A model generated the notes under the pieces. The model was not told the origin of the DNA. It searched no databases and worked only from the letters and a program-made list of their open reading frames with translations. Of a stretch of 64,000 nucleotides of DNA, positions 37,780 through 47,697 are shown in pieces (position 1 is the stretch's first letter; every line of letters starts with the position of its first letter). The stretch covers positions 1 to 64,000 of the forward strand of contig NW_005179250.1 of assembly GCF_000350225.1 (NCBI RefSeq), in the 5' to 3' direction. A program made the translations under genes and the position numbers. The DNA is from Chondrus crispus (lineage: Eukaryota; Rhodophyta; Florideophyceae; Gigartinales; Gigartinaceae).

Positions 37780-40700
37780 TTAATTGCGTAACATCGAAGC
37801 GATCTTCCGGTTGTATTGCTCGACCTGCCCGTTCGTCTGGGGGTGGTACGCCGAAGTGTACAAGTTCGTCACCCCTAGGACACGGCACGTGCTGTGGAAG
37901 AACTTCGCGTTAAACTGCGGTCCGTTATCCGACAGTAGCGAGCGTGGGACGCCGTATTTAAATACCCACGCGTCGCAGCACGCGACGGCGACCGTGTACG
38001 CGGTTACGGTCCGCAGGGCCACCACTTGAGTCAGCTTGGTGAAACGGTACGTAATTACGAGAAGGAACCGTTTCCCCGCCTTCCCCTTAACACGGTTCAT
38101 CGCGCAGGTTCGGCACCCTCGCACCGTGGCTGCGACATCTGCTGCGAGATGGGGCCAGTAGTACTCGCGACGGAGCGCGAAGTACATACGGTTCTGGCCC
38201 GGGTGCCCCGCGATGGTTGGTGTGTGGCAGAGCTGGAGCAGCCGAGCCCGTAGCGTCCGAGGCACCACGTCCTGCACGATGTCAGGGTCGAAGGGGTGTC
38301 TCCGCTTGAGCACCCCGTGGTGGTCTTCGAAGAACGCGGAGTCCCGGGACTCTGACTGTCGTGCCAGTACGGTCTGGCAGAAGTCATCCACGCGTTGCTC
38401 TTCGGCTATCTCCTCTAACGTAAGAGGGGCCGGAAGGTCGTCCTGCGGAGGGGCGACCGTGGAGGCGGGCACGCCAACTTCGGGTTCTTCGGCGCGCTCG
38501 ATGTCGACAGCGTCGAACTCGTCGTTCTCCTCCCAGAACGATGTGGTTCCTCCAAGAGCGGGGGCCTCGTCGTCGCCCCTCGGCTTGTCGCGCGTACGGA
38601 CGCGCGAACTTCTTCGTGATCCGGCTTGGTTCTTTGTTGTCACGAAGACATGGACGGCCTTGTGATCGCAGCTCGCGGTACAGACGTGGCCCGCGAGCTC
38701 GTCCGACACGTCACGAACCGTGGTGCCCGCGTCAAAGGTGGGAATGTCGTCATCCACCTCGACGACTGGGCGAGGGTCGTCGGTGACCCTTGGCGACACG
38801 AGGCGTGATAGGGCATCAAGCACATGGTGCACGCGCCCGGGGCGGTACTGGATGGTGAAGTCGTATTCCGCCAAACGCAGTCGCCACCGGGTAAGCCTTC
38901 CGGAGCTCTCCGTGAGGGACATGAGCCATTGGAGGGCATCATGGTCCGTCCGGACGGTGAATTTGGTACCTTCGATGTACGGCCGTAGTGTGCGGACCGC
39001 CCACACTACGGCAAAGCACTCGCGCTCCGTAGCGCTGTTGTTGCGCTCACTATCGGACAGTGAGTATGACCAATACCCTACGGGGCGCCAGTCGTTGGCA
39101 CCTTCATGTTCCTGGAGCAACGTACAGCCCAGTTGATAGGCACTAGCATCCGTGTCGATCATGTACGGCCGACCGTATCGCGGCAATGCTAGGATCGGCG
39201 GTGAAATCATCCGCTCCTTCAACGCTTCGAACGCTTGAAGTTGCAGCTCGGTCGGGTCGTCGAAGTTGGGGTCCGCGTCCTTGCGCGTCATCTCCGTTAA
39301 CGGGCGCGCAATTTTCGCGAACCCCTTCACGAAGCGGCGGTAGACGTTGCACGCTCCGAGGTACGAGCGCACCTGCGTCAACGTCCTCGGAAACGTGAAC
39401 GTCTTGAAGGCGTCCGCCGCCGCTTCGGCGACGCTCAGCTTACCTGAGGAAATGACGTGCCCCAGGTAGTGCACCTTCGGTTGGAAGAAGCTACACTTCT
39501 TGAGCTTGAGGGAGATTCCGGCGCTCCTCAACAAGCTCAGGACAGTGTCGAGATGCCTCGCGTGTTCTCCGTGCGTACGGGAGAACACGATGACATTATC
39601 CAGGTAGACGAGGCATATCTGCCATCGAACGCCAGATAGGATGATGTCGAGGGCACGTTGGAAGGTGGCCGGTGCACCTTTTAGCCCGAACGGCATACGC
39701 AAATAGCGAAACGTTCCCATATGCGTAGTGAACGTGGTCTTGTCCCGGTCTTCCAGAGCGACGGGGATCTGCCAATAACCGGAATTGCAGTCCAACGTCG
39801 TGAAGACGGCTGCATCTCCGAGCGAATCGATGCAGTCGTCCATCCGGGGCAGCGGATACGAATCCGCTGCTGTCTTCGCGTTGAGACGCCGGTAGTCCAC
39901 GCAGAACCGAAGAGAGCAGTCTTTCTTCGGTACGAGCACCACGGGAGACGCCCACTCGGTGCTCGCGGGTTCGATTACCCCTGCGTTCAACATTTTGTTG
40001 ACTTCCTTGGCGACCATCTCACGCATAGCCGGCCCCTTTCGGTAGGGCATTGGACGTATCGGCTTCGTACCCGGTTCGAGGGGAATGCGGTGTTCGGTCG
40101 CTCGGATCGTTCCGAGCGCACCGCTCCACAGACTCGAGTGCCTACGGAGCATCTCGAGCACGTGGCCCCGGAACTTGTCATCATCGATGTATGACAAGTC
40201 GATTTCTTTTTCCCAATCCTCCGGCGGATTTTTGGGATCCTTTTTAGAGGCGGGTGCAGTGCCCCCTTCCGGCGGCGGGCGCTTCACCGGTCGGCCGTCC
40301 GTACCGGCTCCTCTCTTCTCAACGGTTGCCCCCTGGGCGGAGCCTGGTCGACCAGCTCCTGCCGTTCCGACTTGATCGGTCAAGTCCGTGAGGTGTAGCG
40401 CGTGCGCGATCCCCTCGGCGACGCGGCGTTCGGGCGTCAGGATCGCGAGGGGGTTGCGTTTAGCGTATCCCACAACGGTGTGTTTCGGGAGCCGCCTTTC
40501 CCGTCGAGAAAAGTTCGCGACGATGACGTCGAAGGTCAGGTTCGGCAGGACCTCGGCGACGCTGTTCGTCAGCCTCACTCCATGTCGGTGTTGGAGTGAC
40601 GGCTTTGGCTCCATGAACACGAGGCCCCTCCCCGTAGTGGTAACGCGCACACGGGCCTGCGACCTCGCGGGGATAGTAACCCAGCGGGCGATTCGGATCG

Positions 40701-41490
40701 CCTGCGGGGCTTCGTCGCGTGCGTCAGCCCGGCTTGTCTGACGTCTGTGCCGCCTGGTTGGGGGAGTCGGCTCCCCCTCCCCGTCGACGATGGCAACGGA
40801 GCCACCTTGGCGGAGCTCCAACCGTTGAGCTTCGATGTCGATACTTCGTACGTGTGTATCGATGAAGGCCGTACCAAGGAGGACCGGCACGGCGAGCTGG
40901 TCCGCCACGACGAACGGAATTCGGAACGTCGTGTTCCTCAACCGCACGGCCAGACGTACGGCGGCCGAGAGCTTAAGCCGGTTGCTATTCGCGCCTGCCA
41001 ATCGTGGCAGTGGCGCGTCGCGGATGACGTACCGCGACCAATCGGGAGGAAGGTCGGCCTTCCTCACCAGATTGTACCCCGAGCACGTATCAACGGCGAT
41101 CGTGCGGGGCTTGAAGGCATTTCCCTCCATGGCTATCGAGCCGAGGACGTTGTAAATCTTCGACGCCATAAGGCAAATGACGCCGTCGACAACCTTCGGC
41201 GTGCCCGGCTCGACTAGATCGTTCCGCCTGGGCCGCCGGCACCGGTTCCGACTTCTCTTCCGCGTCCTTCGGCCTTGGTCACGGGGCGCCCTTCGGTCGC
41301 CCGCGTCCCCGCGACAAGTCGCGCTCGTACGCGGCTCGATTTCTTCTGGCGGCCCCGGGTCCCCCTGGGTCGGGCCGCCGGCGCGTTCGATGCGCTTCTT
41401 GTTAGGCACTTGTCCCACGGTTGCCACCGTGCCTTCCTCCATGTGCGCCCGGCTCACGGTTGCCTCGGCGTCTTCGTCCTTTGGCACCAA
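37780..41490 (-). CDS. Gypsy B pol: protease, RT, RNase H, integrase
   Basis: A 1236-codon frame. An aspartic-protease-like domain is near residues 125-215 (PRTIAVDTCSGYNLV, PFVVADQLAVPVLLGTAFID). Reverse transcriptase spans 465-650 (EWASPVVLVPKKDCSLRFCVDYRRLN in pieces, FTTLDCNSGYWQIP, LRMPFGLKGAPATFQ). RNase H begins near 790 (YMIDTDASAYQLGCTLLQ). The integrase zinc region is near 1110-1150 and the core follows with RSLLSDNGPQFNAKFF and AYHPQTNGQVEQYN. The basic Arg-rich N-terminus follows the gag reading closely, as in elements that make Gag-Pol by recoding. Confidence 0.92.
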   Translation of the reverse strand: MVPKDEDAEATVSRAHMEEGTVATVGQVPNKKRIERAGGPTQGDPGPPEEIEPRTSATCRGDAGDRRAPRDQGRRTRKRSRNRCRRPRRNDLVEPGTPKVVDGVICLMASKIYNVLGSIAMEGNAFKPRTIAVDTCSGYNLVRKADLPPDWSRYVIRDAPLPRLAGANSNRLKLSAAVRLAVRLRNTTFRIPFVVADQLAVPVLLGTAFIDTHVRSIDIEAQRLELRQGGSVAIVDGEGEPTPPTRRHRRQTSRADARDEAPQAIRIARWVTIPARSQARVRVTTTGRGLVFMEPKPSLQHRHGVRLTNSVAEVLPNLTFDVIVANFSRRERRLPKHTVVGYAKRNPLAILTPERRVAEGIAHALHLTDLTDQVGTAGAGRPGSAQGATVEKRGAGTDGRPVKRPPPEGGTAPASKKDPKNPPEDWEKEIDLSYIDDDKFRGHVLEMLRRHSSLWSGALGTIRATEHRIPLEPGTKPIRPMPYRKGPAMREMVAKEVNKMLNAGVIEPASTEWASPVVLVPKKDCSLRFCVDYRRLNAKTAADSYPLPRMDDCIDSLGDAAVFTTLDCNSGYWQIPVALEDRDKTTFTTHMGTFRYLRMPFGLKGAPATFQRALDIILSGVRWQICLVYLDNVIVFSRTHGEHARHLDTVLSLLRSAGISLKLKKCSFFQPKVHYLGHVISSGKLSVAEAAADAFKTFTFPRTLTQVRSYLGACNVYRRFVKGFAKIARPLTEMTRKDADPNFDDPTELQLQAFEALKERMISPPILALPRYGRPYMIDTDASAYQLGCTLLQEHEGANDWRPVGYWSYSLSDSERNNSATERECFAVVWAVRTLRPYIEGTKFTVRTDHDALQWLMSLTESSGRLTRWRLRLAEYDFTIQYRPGRVHHVLDALSRLVSPRVTDDPRPVVEVDDDIPTFDAGTTVRDVSDELAGHVCTASCDHKAVHVFVTTKNQAGSRRSSRVRTRDKPRGDDEAPALGGTTSFWEENDEFDAVDIERAEEPEVGVPASTVAPPQDDLPAPLTLEEIAEEQRVDDFCQTVLARQSESRDSAFFEDHHGVLKRRHPFDPDIVQDVVPRTLRARLLQLCHTPTIAGHPGQNRMYFALRREYYWPHLAADVAATVRGCRTCAMNRVKGKAGKRFLLVITYRFTKLTQVVALRTVTAYTVAVACCDAWVFKYGVPRSLLSDNGPQFNAKFFHSTCRVLGVTNLYTSAYHPQTNGQVEQYNRKIASMLRN

Positions 41491-41605
41491 GCTTATGGGT
41501 GTCTCGGTGCGCTTGTGCGGGGTTGAGGGGAATAATATCGGTAAACATTCCCCTCCTCCGGCGGGGACAAATAGGGGCGGGTCTAGGTTGGTGTGACAAG
41601 ACGGT

Positions 41606-44206
41606 TCACGCGACCGCGCGAACGTAACCGTCTTTACGAGTTTTCGAACTACCCGAGCTGTCAGTGCTATTCGCTTGGCTATCGTTAGCTAGCGCGTCGA
41701 CGGGCCCCTGGCCGCGCGGATGGGGACGGTTTCCCCACCCCGACTGGGCATCTTCCACGAAGTAATCCGATACTTCGTGGCCTTGGATTGCAACGTCCGG
41801 CCGTTGCAATATTCGAGGGGCGGAGAGAACGGGCTCTCCTCCGCCTCCTTCCGTGGGTTGGGGGTACGTTTCCCCAGCCCAGTCTTGGAGGTACATGATG
41901 GCGTTCTGTACCCCTTGGGGCAACGGGGGTCGGCCCCGGTCGCCTCGCCCATCTCGACGGGGACATCGCGTATCCATCCGACGAGGGTCACGTCGATCCC
42001 TTTGATCGGTCCCCGGGTATCGGTACCCGCCGTCACGAGGGGCAAAACGGACGCCCCCACCCGATCGGCTCGGGTCACCTCGCCGCGGGCCTCGGTCTGC
42101 CCGCGTATACTGCTGGATGAGATTGCGCATTCCGGGGCGCGTCTCCATCTGATAGCGGTAGTTCCTGTACGCCGTGAACTGACGTTGTTCAGGTGACAGG
42201 AACGGGCACGCGTACATGGCGTGGCCGTACGTCCGGCACAGCCAACAAATGTACGCGCTGCCGTCGGTCGACGCGAACGTCGCGGCGTGGCGTGCCTTGT
42301 CACCGGTAAGTCGAGGCACGTTAGGCAGCCAGCGGTCTCCTTCTCGACGGGAGATATCCAGCTCGGCCATGTTGTGGCTCGGACCCCTCGTGGCCTTCGG
42401 CGTGTGCGCGAACGCCGTTGCGAAGCTTCCGGTCGAACCGGTGGAAGCTGGCGTAGGAGGTCGGCCTCCTGCCCGGTCGAAGCCTTGCGTAATGAGGACA
42501 GGGTCGGCCTGCCACTCATCTTCTTCAATGTTGAGGGTGGTCGCCGGCGAACTCGTTCTGTGCGACCTTGGAGTTCGGACTCCCTTCGCTGCCGGCTTCG
42601 GGTCCGACAGCGGCAACCCGGGACGAGCGCGGTAGGTTGTACCCTCGGCCGTTGCGATACGGCGAATCGTTGAGAGTTCGGTCTTCTGTTGTCCGGGCAA
42701 CCTTTGCATCGTCTCTGCCACTGCGGCCCGGGTCGCAGTGGACAGCCCGCGCACGAAGTAGTGCGCGAGGGCTTGTTCTGAGAACAAGGCCGTGCATCGG
42801 AACGCGGCGGATTCCAGCCGGTCTGCAAACGTGTTCTCGGTTTCGTGAGGAAGCTGTCGCGCCGACGCGACAGCATCAAACGCTTCCCCTAACACGTCGT
42901 CGGTTAGGTAGCGTTTGATAAATTGGTTGACGAGACCAGGCCAGCTCGTGTCGTCGTGGAGCTGGCCGGCGCGGAGACCGCGAATGGTGTAACTCGTATA
43001 CAACCTCTCCGCGTCCCGCTCGAGGAAATGAGCGAAGACACAGATTGCCACACCTTCGGTCAGGTGCTGGGCATTGAAGGTTATCCGGATATCCTTCAGG
43101 AACGGGAGCAACTGAATCGCGTCAGTACCGTCGAAGCTCTTCATCGTGGGACGGAGCCCACGGCAGCGTTGGACGTACTTCGCGATCCGTCCCGCGTCAC
43201 CCGAGGTAACGAGCCTCGAGGTGTTGTCCAACCGATACATGCGATAGTTCGCGACGGCGCTGAACTCTTGTATCATGGTGTGGACGGGCTCGAGCCCGGG
43301 TTCGGCGGGGCCCCACGTTCCGAACGGCGTGACGGGCAACGTTCGGACGTCGACGGGGCCGGGATGCGCGGTAAGATCCGCTGGCTGGTAGCCGCCCCAC
43401 CGAGGATCGAAGGGGAGAATCGGTTCCCCTGATCCGCGGGCAACTCCTCCACGGCCATGGTCGGGTTCGTTCGGTACCCGTCGGGACTGCCGCATGCTTC
43501 CGGATGCATAGGGCAGGGCTTGAGTCTCGGACGCGAAGTTCGCGTCCGCCGTCGGCTCGATGTCCTCCGCCCTCCGACTGGTGACGGCTCTGGTCGGGGG
43601 CCACTCCTGCGCTCCGGATGCGCCCGGAGGAACAGTGGCACCGGGCCTACTCGAGGGGGCTCCGGGCGGCCTCTCGGCCGAGGTCTGTTCCATCTCACGG
43701 GCACGGCGGCGCGTTGAGTTGAGCTCCGCCGCCATGTGCGCGAACGCTCCCATCTGTTCGGCTGATGGGAAGGGTTGCGAGTCGCGTCGGACCCCGGAGT
43801 TTGCACCCACGGGTCGGCCCGCAACGTCCACGGCGGGGGAATCGATGCGCGCCTCCTCGACCAGTACCAAACAGGACTGTAGCTGGTCGACGAGGGCGCG
43901 CAGGTTCTCCAAGGACTGAGTTACGCGCTCAAACCTTCCTTCGCGGAGGGAGCGCAACTCATCCATACAGCGGGCGTAGACGCTGTCGGAGACGTCGATA
44001 CGGAGGGATGCTCGGACATCTTCGATACACTCCGCGATGCGATCGTACATCGCGCGAGCGCGTCCTTCGGAGGAGTCCGGCGACGGTTCGCGGTCTCGAG
44101 GACCAGCGTCGCCGTCGCCGACTCGGACGCGGAGCGCGGCCTCTCGCACATCGGCGGGCTCGGAGCGAATCGAGATGGGATATTCGCCACTCATCTCGAC
44201 GCGCAC
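41606..44206 (-). CDS. Gypsy B gag, 866 aa
   Basis: The N-terminal 130 residues are charged and probably coiled (MYDRIAECIEDVRASLRIDV). A capsid domain of the retrotransposon gag type spans about 360-510 (IQLLPFLKDIRITFNAQHL, LVNQFIKRYLTDDVLGEAFD, TENTFADRLESAAFRCTALF). A CCHC zinc knuckle, CWLCRTYGHAMYAC, is near residue 665 and is followed by an Arg/Gly-rich tail. It is large for a chromovirus gag, mainly through disordered inserts. The start lies 65 bp inside the 5' LTR. Confidence 0.9.
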   Translation of the reverse strand: MRVEMSGEYPISIRSEPADVREAALRVRVGDGDAGPRDREPSPDSSEGRARAMYDRIAECIEDVRASLRIDVSDSVYARCMDELRSLREGRFERVTQSLENLRALVDQLQSCLVLVEEARIDSPAVDVAGRPVGANSGVRRDSQPFPSAEQMGAFAHMAAELNSTRRRAREMEQTSAERPPGAPSSRPGATVPPGASGAQEWPPTRAVTSRRAEDIEPTADANFASETQALPYASGSMRQSRRVPNEPDHGRGGVARGSGEPILPFDPRWGGYQPADLTAHPGPVDVRTLPVTPFGTWGPAEPGLEPVHTMIQEFSAVANYRMYRLDNTSRLVTSGDAGRIAKYVQRCRGLRPTMKSFDGTDAIQLLPFLKDIRITFNAQHLTEGVAICVFAHFLERDAERLYTSYTIRGLRAGQLHDDTSWPGLVNQFIKRYLTDDVLGEAFDAVASARQLPHETENTFADRLESAAFRCTALFSEQALAHYFVRGLSTATRAAVAETMQRLPGQQKTELSTIRRIATAEGTTYRARPGLPLSDPKPAAKGVRTPRSHRTSSPATTLNIEEDEWQADPVLITQGFDRAGGRPPTPASTGSTGSFATAFAHTPKATRGPSHNMAELDISRREGDRWLPNVPRLTGDKARHAATFASTDGSAYICWLCRTYGHAMYACPFLSPEQRQFTAYRNYRYQMETRPGMRNLIQQYTRADRGPRRGDPSRSGGGVRFAPRDGGYRYPGTDQRDRRDPRRMDTRCPRRDGRGDRGRPPLPQGVQNAIMYLQDWAGETYPQPTEGGGGEPVLSAPRILQRPDVAIQGHEVSDYFVEDAQSGWGNRPHPRGQGPVDALANDSQANSTDSSGSSKTRKDGYVRAVA

Positions 44207-44253
44207 GGACGCAGAGGTAAACGATAGTCTTCTCGGTTCGATCTTGAGAGTCT

Positions 44254-44271
44254 TCTAGGTCGGGAGACCAC
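44254..44271 (-). other. Candidate primer-binding site of gypsy B
   Basis: On the - strand TGGTCTCCCGACCTAGA begins one base inside the 5' LTR, the standard place and TGG start for a tRNA 3'-end primer site. I cannot name the tRNA. Confidence 0.55.
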
Positions 44272-44865
44272 TGTAGTATAATCACCCCCAGCGACGAGGG
44301 GGGTGAGTACTGACAGTTCGGAAAGACCCCGATCGGTGGGAAGATAGAAGCACGGCCCACCCACGGTACCGAGCACGGGCTCGAGGTAGCGCTGGTAGAG
44401 CGGGATCGAGGAGGACACGCGCACGCGCGAGCGATTTTACGCCTCGACGCCCCGGAGCGGTACTGGGTGACGATCCAGTACCGACGGGCGGAGGCGAAGC
44501 CGGCTCGTGGGCGTGCTGCGCGCTTCCTCAACCCGCGCGCGGTGCTACTCCTAGGTAAAACGGACGGAAAGTACCTCAGAGTAAGCGGGCGGACCAAGGT
44601 GGAGGATCCTTGACAAGTCCGTGCTTGTCGTCCTCCACCGCCGGCGGTCCGCTCATATTTAATGTACATTGCAGTCTATCATAACTCTACAGTAGTGCCG
44701 GTCTACCGACACTGTAACGCTGTCAGCCGGCGGGGCTGACAGTCCACGTGTAGTACGCGTCCCGTACACGTGGAGGACAAGTGTGTGCGCGCATGGCTGT
44801 AAGGCTCGTTGCCTTACTGTCCCTGATCCAATCTTAATCTAATTTGCGTTTGGGGTTATACCACA
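44272..44865 (-). repeat. 5' LTR of gypsy B
   Basis: 594 bp, about 2% different from 32269-32862. It carries the same hairpin (44589-44652). Outside it lies ATTGG (44866-44870). Confidence 0.95.
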
Positions 44866-44870
44866 ATTGG
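44866..44870 (+). repeat. Target duplication ATTGG, right of B
   Basis: Identical to 32264-32268. Confidence 0.92.
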
Positions 44871-46169
44871 GAAGCGTGGAACAATTCCGAAGACTAATAG
44901 AGAAGGTACTAGACCGTTCTCTCCGATTGTGTCGTTCATTGCTTTCACTGCAATTTTCAGAAGAATAATAGGGGAAGCGTCTGGGAAGTCCGCTCGTACT
45001 TTTCTATAAATCCTTCGCAGCGGTCCGTGAAGGCGTTCGCCAATTCCTAACGAGGAATGGGCTTTTACAACAGATATGCGAAGTTGGATGCCAGATTGTG
45101 AAGTTATCTCGAGCCATCGGTCAGAAGTGAATGCCGATCCCTGGTCAACGCGAAGTCGATTATGGAGGCCAGTATACATGGTACACCAGGCTTCCACGAA
45201 GGCTAGCCAGATACCTTCAACGCTTTGTCCATAAGTGGCGCCATGAGCGTCGAGAAAGATGGCCGATGAAAATCTAGTGGCTGTGTCGATGACGTGAAGC
45301 ACTGCCTTTCCATCTAAAAACATCAAGTCAATAGACAGCTCGTCTCCGAACTTTAGTTTTTGTTCATTCGGTAGCGATACCTTGAAGCGTACGGGAGTGG
45401 GGCCTAGTCGTTGACAAGTGTCACAAGCAGCTTGCAAAGATTCCAAAAACTGCCTGGTGGCTTCATCTGCTTTAAAAGGGCGAGCAAGGCGAAGTAGGTT
45501 CATCACTTTCTCTAAGGTGGGATGAGAAAAGCCACGGTGGAGCTTGATGAGTTCAGCCTTTGTGAAGTGAGTCTTGAATGACTGGTTCCATTCCAGATAG
45601 ATGTGACCCAGATTACGCTGAAGGGGCACGTCGAGTCCAAGCTTTGGGGAACGGAGAACGTTGTTGACGCTATCAATGAGCATGTGGTACTTGTCCAAGA
45701 GGTCAAGTACAATAAGAAAGGGGACATTAGCCTTGACGATGTCCACGTTTTCGCGAATAAGGGACCTATCAGCAATAGGAATAGAGATGTTCATGGTTCG
45801 AAGGGATGATTGGATATCGTTGCCAAACCTGAAGTGAATGGGGCTGGGTTTGAGCTTGAATTTGGTGCCAGTGAAGCGACAGTACGCTTTGGCTTGTGCG
45901 AGGCCAATGACGGTTCGTTGGGCACCAGTATCGAGACATGCGCCATCCCACTTCGGCTTTTGATTGGGCGTGTTGGCATGTGGAGGACTACGCCTTCCGT
46001 TGGTGTGGAATACAGTATGGATCACTTTGTGTTTCCTCCGATATCTATGGAGTCGTGTTCTGTGAGCTCGATTAGATCGGCGGGTGATTTTGAACTTACA
46101 TCGATTCTTACTGCAGACAGTCGCAAAGAAAATGTGTTTACTTTGCGGGTGTTGACTGCTGCTACTCAA
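44871..46169 (-). CDS. Element D protease and integrase
   Basis: GACLDTGAQRTVIGLAQAKAY near residue 75 is a retropepsin active-site loop, and the beta fold continues to about residue 190. The integrase zinc-binding region follows (LHRGFSHPTLEKVMNLL, then CDTCQRLGPTP). The core begins LSIDLMFLDGKAVLHVIDTATRF and includes RVDQGSAFTSDRW and LGIGERLHGPLRRIYRK. The frame is cut at the insertion of element B; its last codons in the open frame derive from that junction. The enzyme order is that of copia. Confidence 0.9.
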
Positions 46170-46549
46170 AAATCCATTGGATCCAGATTATCTACAGTAT
46201 CCCACAGTATTTCTTCTTCTTTCAGTGGCGTGTGTATGACTTGATGATGTGTCACAGCCTGATCTGGGACATCGTCATCATCGTTGAAGGTGAAATCATT
46301 GAGAATCACTTCACCGGGGTCATGTTGTGGTTCGTCTGCGAAAGCTGCGAAATCGATCTCATTCGTACCTAGGGCATGTTCGGCTTGCTCGCATAGCTCG
46401 TAGAGGATGCGTTTCGCTGGTCTGGTCTGTAACATGTGGCTGATATTCTTCCTGAGAGCTAAGGGCTTGGGACAGTCCCGAATGAGGTGAAATTTACTTC
46501 CACAGTTGTGGCAAGCGCGAATGGTTCCGAATCGATCTGCACTATTCAT
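46166..46549 (-). CDS. Element D zinc-knuckle ORF
   Basis: 127 codons with CHNCGSKFHLIRDC near residue 14, a canonical CX2CX4HX4C zinc knuckle. An acidic C-terminal half follows (FNDDDDVPDQ). It overlaps gag and the protease frame by four bases on either side, so it is the gag C-terminus or a linker read by recoding. Confidence 0.8.
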   Translation of the reverse strand: MNSADRFGTIRACHNCGSKFHLIRDCPKPLALRKNISHMLQTRPAKRILYELCEQAEHALGTNEIDFAAFADEPQHDPGEVILNDFTFNDDDDVPDQAVTHHQVIHTPLKEEEILWDTVDNLDPMDF

Positions 46550-47697
46550 GGTTTGGTGGTGACTCGCATGTCGGGGAGGATAAGGCCTCCTGGGATTGGA
46601 AGAAGCAGATCCCGGACGGGGGGGATGCCATACGTGTTCTGACGCTGAAAATGAATGCCAGGGATTGAAGGCATTGGTTGGTTACGGTGTGCGTCATTGT
46701 GATCACGATGGCGTCCTTCTTTCTGCTTCTGTTCTTGTAACCAAGCGGCATCAAGGGCAGTATAGAGCTGTTGGAACGTCCAAGGAGGTATGGCAGCCAA
46801 ACTTTGTGTCAGCACGCTCTTGACCCATTCGACTCCAATTACGGCGTCGTGCAAATACTCAGTTTTGTCTTGCTCCGATTGGTGCGTTGGAGGGCCTTGT
46901 GGAGTATACTTTGTGATTGTTTCACGAAGTTCTTCCAAAGCTTCTGAGACAGGGACTCGTTTTGTCTCCATAATTCGCGAAAGTCGGAGGTTTTGGAGGA
47001 GTTTACGAACCCTATTCTGTCGCGTAAGACTATTAAACTCGTTAACCATGAGTGAAGCGGCTGCGTTAAAGTCTTGCGCGTTGCGGATAACGTGGGAGCG
47101 GTAGAATCGCTTAGCTTCTCCATCAAAGACGTTGTGAAAGAATCGAAGCATTTGCTCATCACTGAGGTGAAAATCTTCAGCACAATCACGGTAGTTGCTG
47201 ATTGCATCCTGAAAATCTTCCCCAATTTTCCCGGTATATCGGTCGTCCTTCTTGAATCGGGACGATATGTTGTGCGCAATCTTGGAGTTGGGCGGGTCGT
47301 GGGACTGAGGGAAAGATTGTTGGCTTCCATGTGTAGAGCCAATGGAGGAGCTGCTGAGACTTTGGTTGGCAAGCATACGGTCTGCATTGTCCACATAGAT
47401 CATGTTAACTAGACCGTGAGAGATGCGGTTAGTGGAGGGATGCGCGGTGTACGACAATCCCTTAACCCCTAGGTAGTCTCGAATAAGGCGATATAGAACA
47501 GTAGGGCCTCGTAACATCTCCCTTGAGTATAGAACTTCAGGGGGAAGGTCAGCTCGGAGGTTACTAACACAAACATCTGAGTCAGGTTGGGGGTCCGCCA
47601 TAACATGGAGAGCTATCGTGGCCTTGACATCGCATTGGATCATGGACCGGGGGTCATAGCTTGACAAAGCATCCAGGATTCCATTTAGAGTAGCCAT
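46546..47697 (-). CDS. Element D gag capsid ORF, 383 aa
   Basis: Helix-rich protein. Residues 150-310 resemble copia-type capsid sequence (GEDFQDAISNYRDCAEDFHL, FFHNVFDGEAKRFYRSHVI, LMVNEFNSLTRQNRVRKLL). The zinc knuckle is supplied by the overlapping downstream ORF. It is the first gene of element D after a leader in which no LTR was found. Confidence 0.8.
   Translation of the reverse strand: MATLNGILDALSSYDPRSMIQCDVKATIALHVMADPQPDSDVCVSNLRADLPPEVLYSREMLRGPTVLYRLIRDYLGVKGLSYTAHPSTNRISHGLVNMIYVDNADRMLANQSLSSSSIGSTHGSQQSFPQSHDPPNSKIAHNISSRFKKDDRYTGKIGEDFQDAISNYRDCAEDFHLSDEQMLRFFHNVFDGEAKRFYRSHVIRNAQDFNAAASLMVNEFNSLTRQNRVRKLLQNLRLSRIMETKRVPVSEALEELRETITKYTPQGPPTHQSEQDKTEYLHDAVIGVEWVKSVLTQSLAAIPPWTFQQLYTALDAAWLQEQKQKEGRHRDHNDAHRNQPMPSIPGIHFQRQNTYGIPPVRDLLLPIPGGLILPDMRVTTKP

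Larger units (their letters stand above)
32269..44865 (-). mobile_element. Ty3/gypsy chromovirus B, 12.6 kb, nested in D
   Basis: Both LTRs are 594 bp and differ at about a dozen sites (roughly 2%), and ATTGG flanks the element, so the insertion is clean and fairly young. Sense order on the - strand: 5' LTR, primer site, gag (44206-41606), pol with protease, RT, RNase H and integrase (41490-37780), integrase end and chromodomain (37752-37024), a noncoding region with a hairpin array, a 774-codon ORF on the opposite strand, polypurine tract, 3' LTR. It is far longer than a typical chromovirus because of the last 4 kb. It looks broken by about one change in pol and otherwise whole. Confidence 0.95.
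29917..47697 (-). mobile_element. Copia-type element D, split by gypsy B
   Basis: On the - strand: gag (47697-46546), zinc knuckle (46549-46166), protease and integrase (46169-44871), then the inserted element B, then reverse transcriptase-RNase H (32268-30373), polypurine tract and 3' LTR (about 30343-29917). The integrase-before-RT order makes it Ty1/copia. No 5' LTR copy is found right of gag, so that end is missing or too diverged to see. Element B interrupts pol, with ATTGG on both sides. D is older than B. GC content is lower than in the gypsy elements. Confidence 0.88.

Noticed and set aside
41689-42879. 396-codon frame on the - strand
   Set aside because: Shadow of the gypsy B gag frame, which has the capsid and zinc-knuckle motifs.
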